25,000 bases of DNA from Chrysomallon squamiferum (taxonomy: Eukaryota; Mollusca; Gastropoda; Neomphalida; Peltospiridae), in contig CM022677.1 in the NCBI GenBank assembly GCA_012295275.1, positions 22,562,990 through 22,587,989 of the forward strand, written 5' to 3'. The position numbers were made by a program, and so were the translations under genes. Positions 1-25,000 of this stretch are shown one piece after another. Below the pieces are notes generated by a model, which ran no database searches, was not told the DNA's origin, and was given only the letters and a program-made list of their open reading frames with translations. How positions within the stretch are numbered: position 1 is the first letter of the stretch; every line of letters starts with the position of its first letter.

Positions 1-24880
<24,880 letters not shown>

Positions 24881-24924
24881 GTGAGAGTTACACTGTGCAG
24901 TAACAACAGTAACAACGATGATGT

Positions 24925-24951
24925 TTACTATTATTAGTAGTATTATTTTTA

Positions 24952-25000
<49 letters not shown>
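24925..25000 (+). repeat. (ATT)n array running off the window
   Basis: ATT triplets from about 24927, pure from 24957, continue to the end of the window in the intron after E25. Confidence 0.95.

Overview
The window is a piece of eukaryotic, metazoan-type nuclear DNA. It carries one multi-exon protein-coding gene on the + strand and no other gene that I can support. Exons are short (27-170 nt), begin after AG and end before GT, and mostly join in phase. Joined, they give a continuous protein segment of about 956 codons that I recognise as the middle-to-C-terminal part of a VPS13 protein of the VPS13A/C type, a bridge-like lipid transfer protein that works at membrane contact sites. The gene runs off both ends: the start codon and N-terminal chorein region lie upstream, and the C-terminal ATG2-C/PH region lies downstream. 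The repeat load suggests an invertebrate, perhaps a mollusc, but that is only a guess.

Layout: positions 421-6982 (exons E1-E11) encode the middle rod-forming region, with landmarks such as LDDLRPS, SEFLMTVADFF, VLQPCDV, LWDIKKL and VGVEDRTVPLL. Positions 7673-24880 (E12-E25) encode the YYNES-x-AVWEPLLEP motif and then the strand repeats of the VPS13 adaptor-binding (VAB/SHR-BD) region, each with a characteristic Asn: YLIENKTG, VQVCNCL, YWMINKTG, FYMLLNTAE. One expected segment, around a PP-x-x-L-x-N-LPY motif between E18 and E19, was not found. The part just before E24 is also irregular.

Most introns consist largely of simple repeats (ATT/ACT triplets, GT, CA, CT, GA) and minisatellites. 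The main observation is that many tandem repeats are not merely intronic: they copy the exon-intron junction itself. The 5' splice sites of E1, E5, E6, E9, E13 and E21 and the 3' splice site of E22 are each present in 2 to 14 local copies, often with part of the exon. The 3' splice sites of E8, E12 and E14 are the edited last units of adjacent minisatellites. In most cases read-through to an echo copy meets a stop, but at E9 the duplication is 156 bp, in frame and open. Two other repeats stand out: about 17 units of a 74-bp hairpin-forming repeat ending just before E24, and four 85-bp units with tRNA-like arms on the minus strand.

Exon edges were set by reading frame, splice signals and remembered family alignment. 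I had no transcript data and no search. E10, E23 and E24 are tentative.
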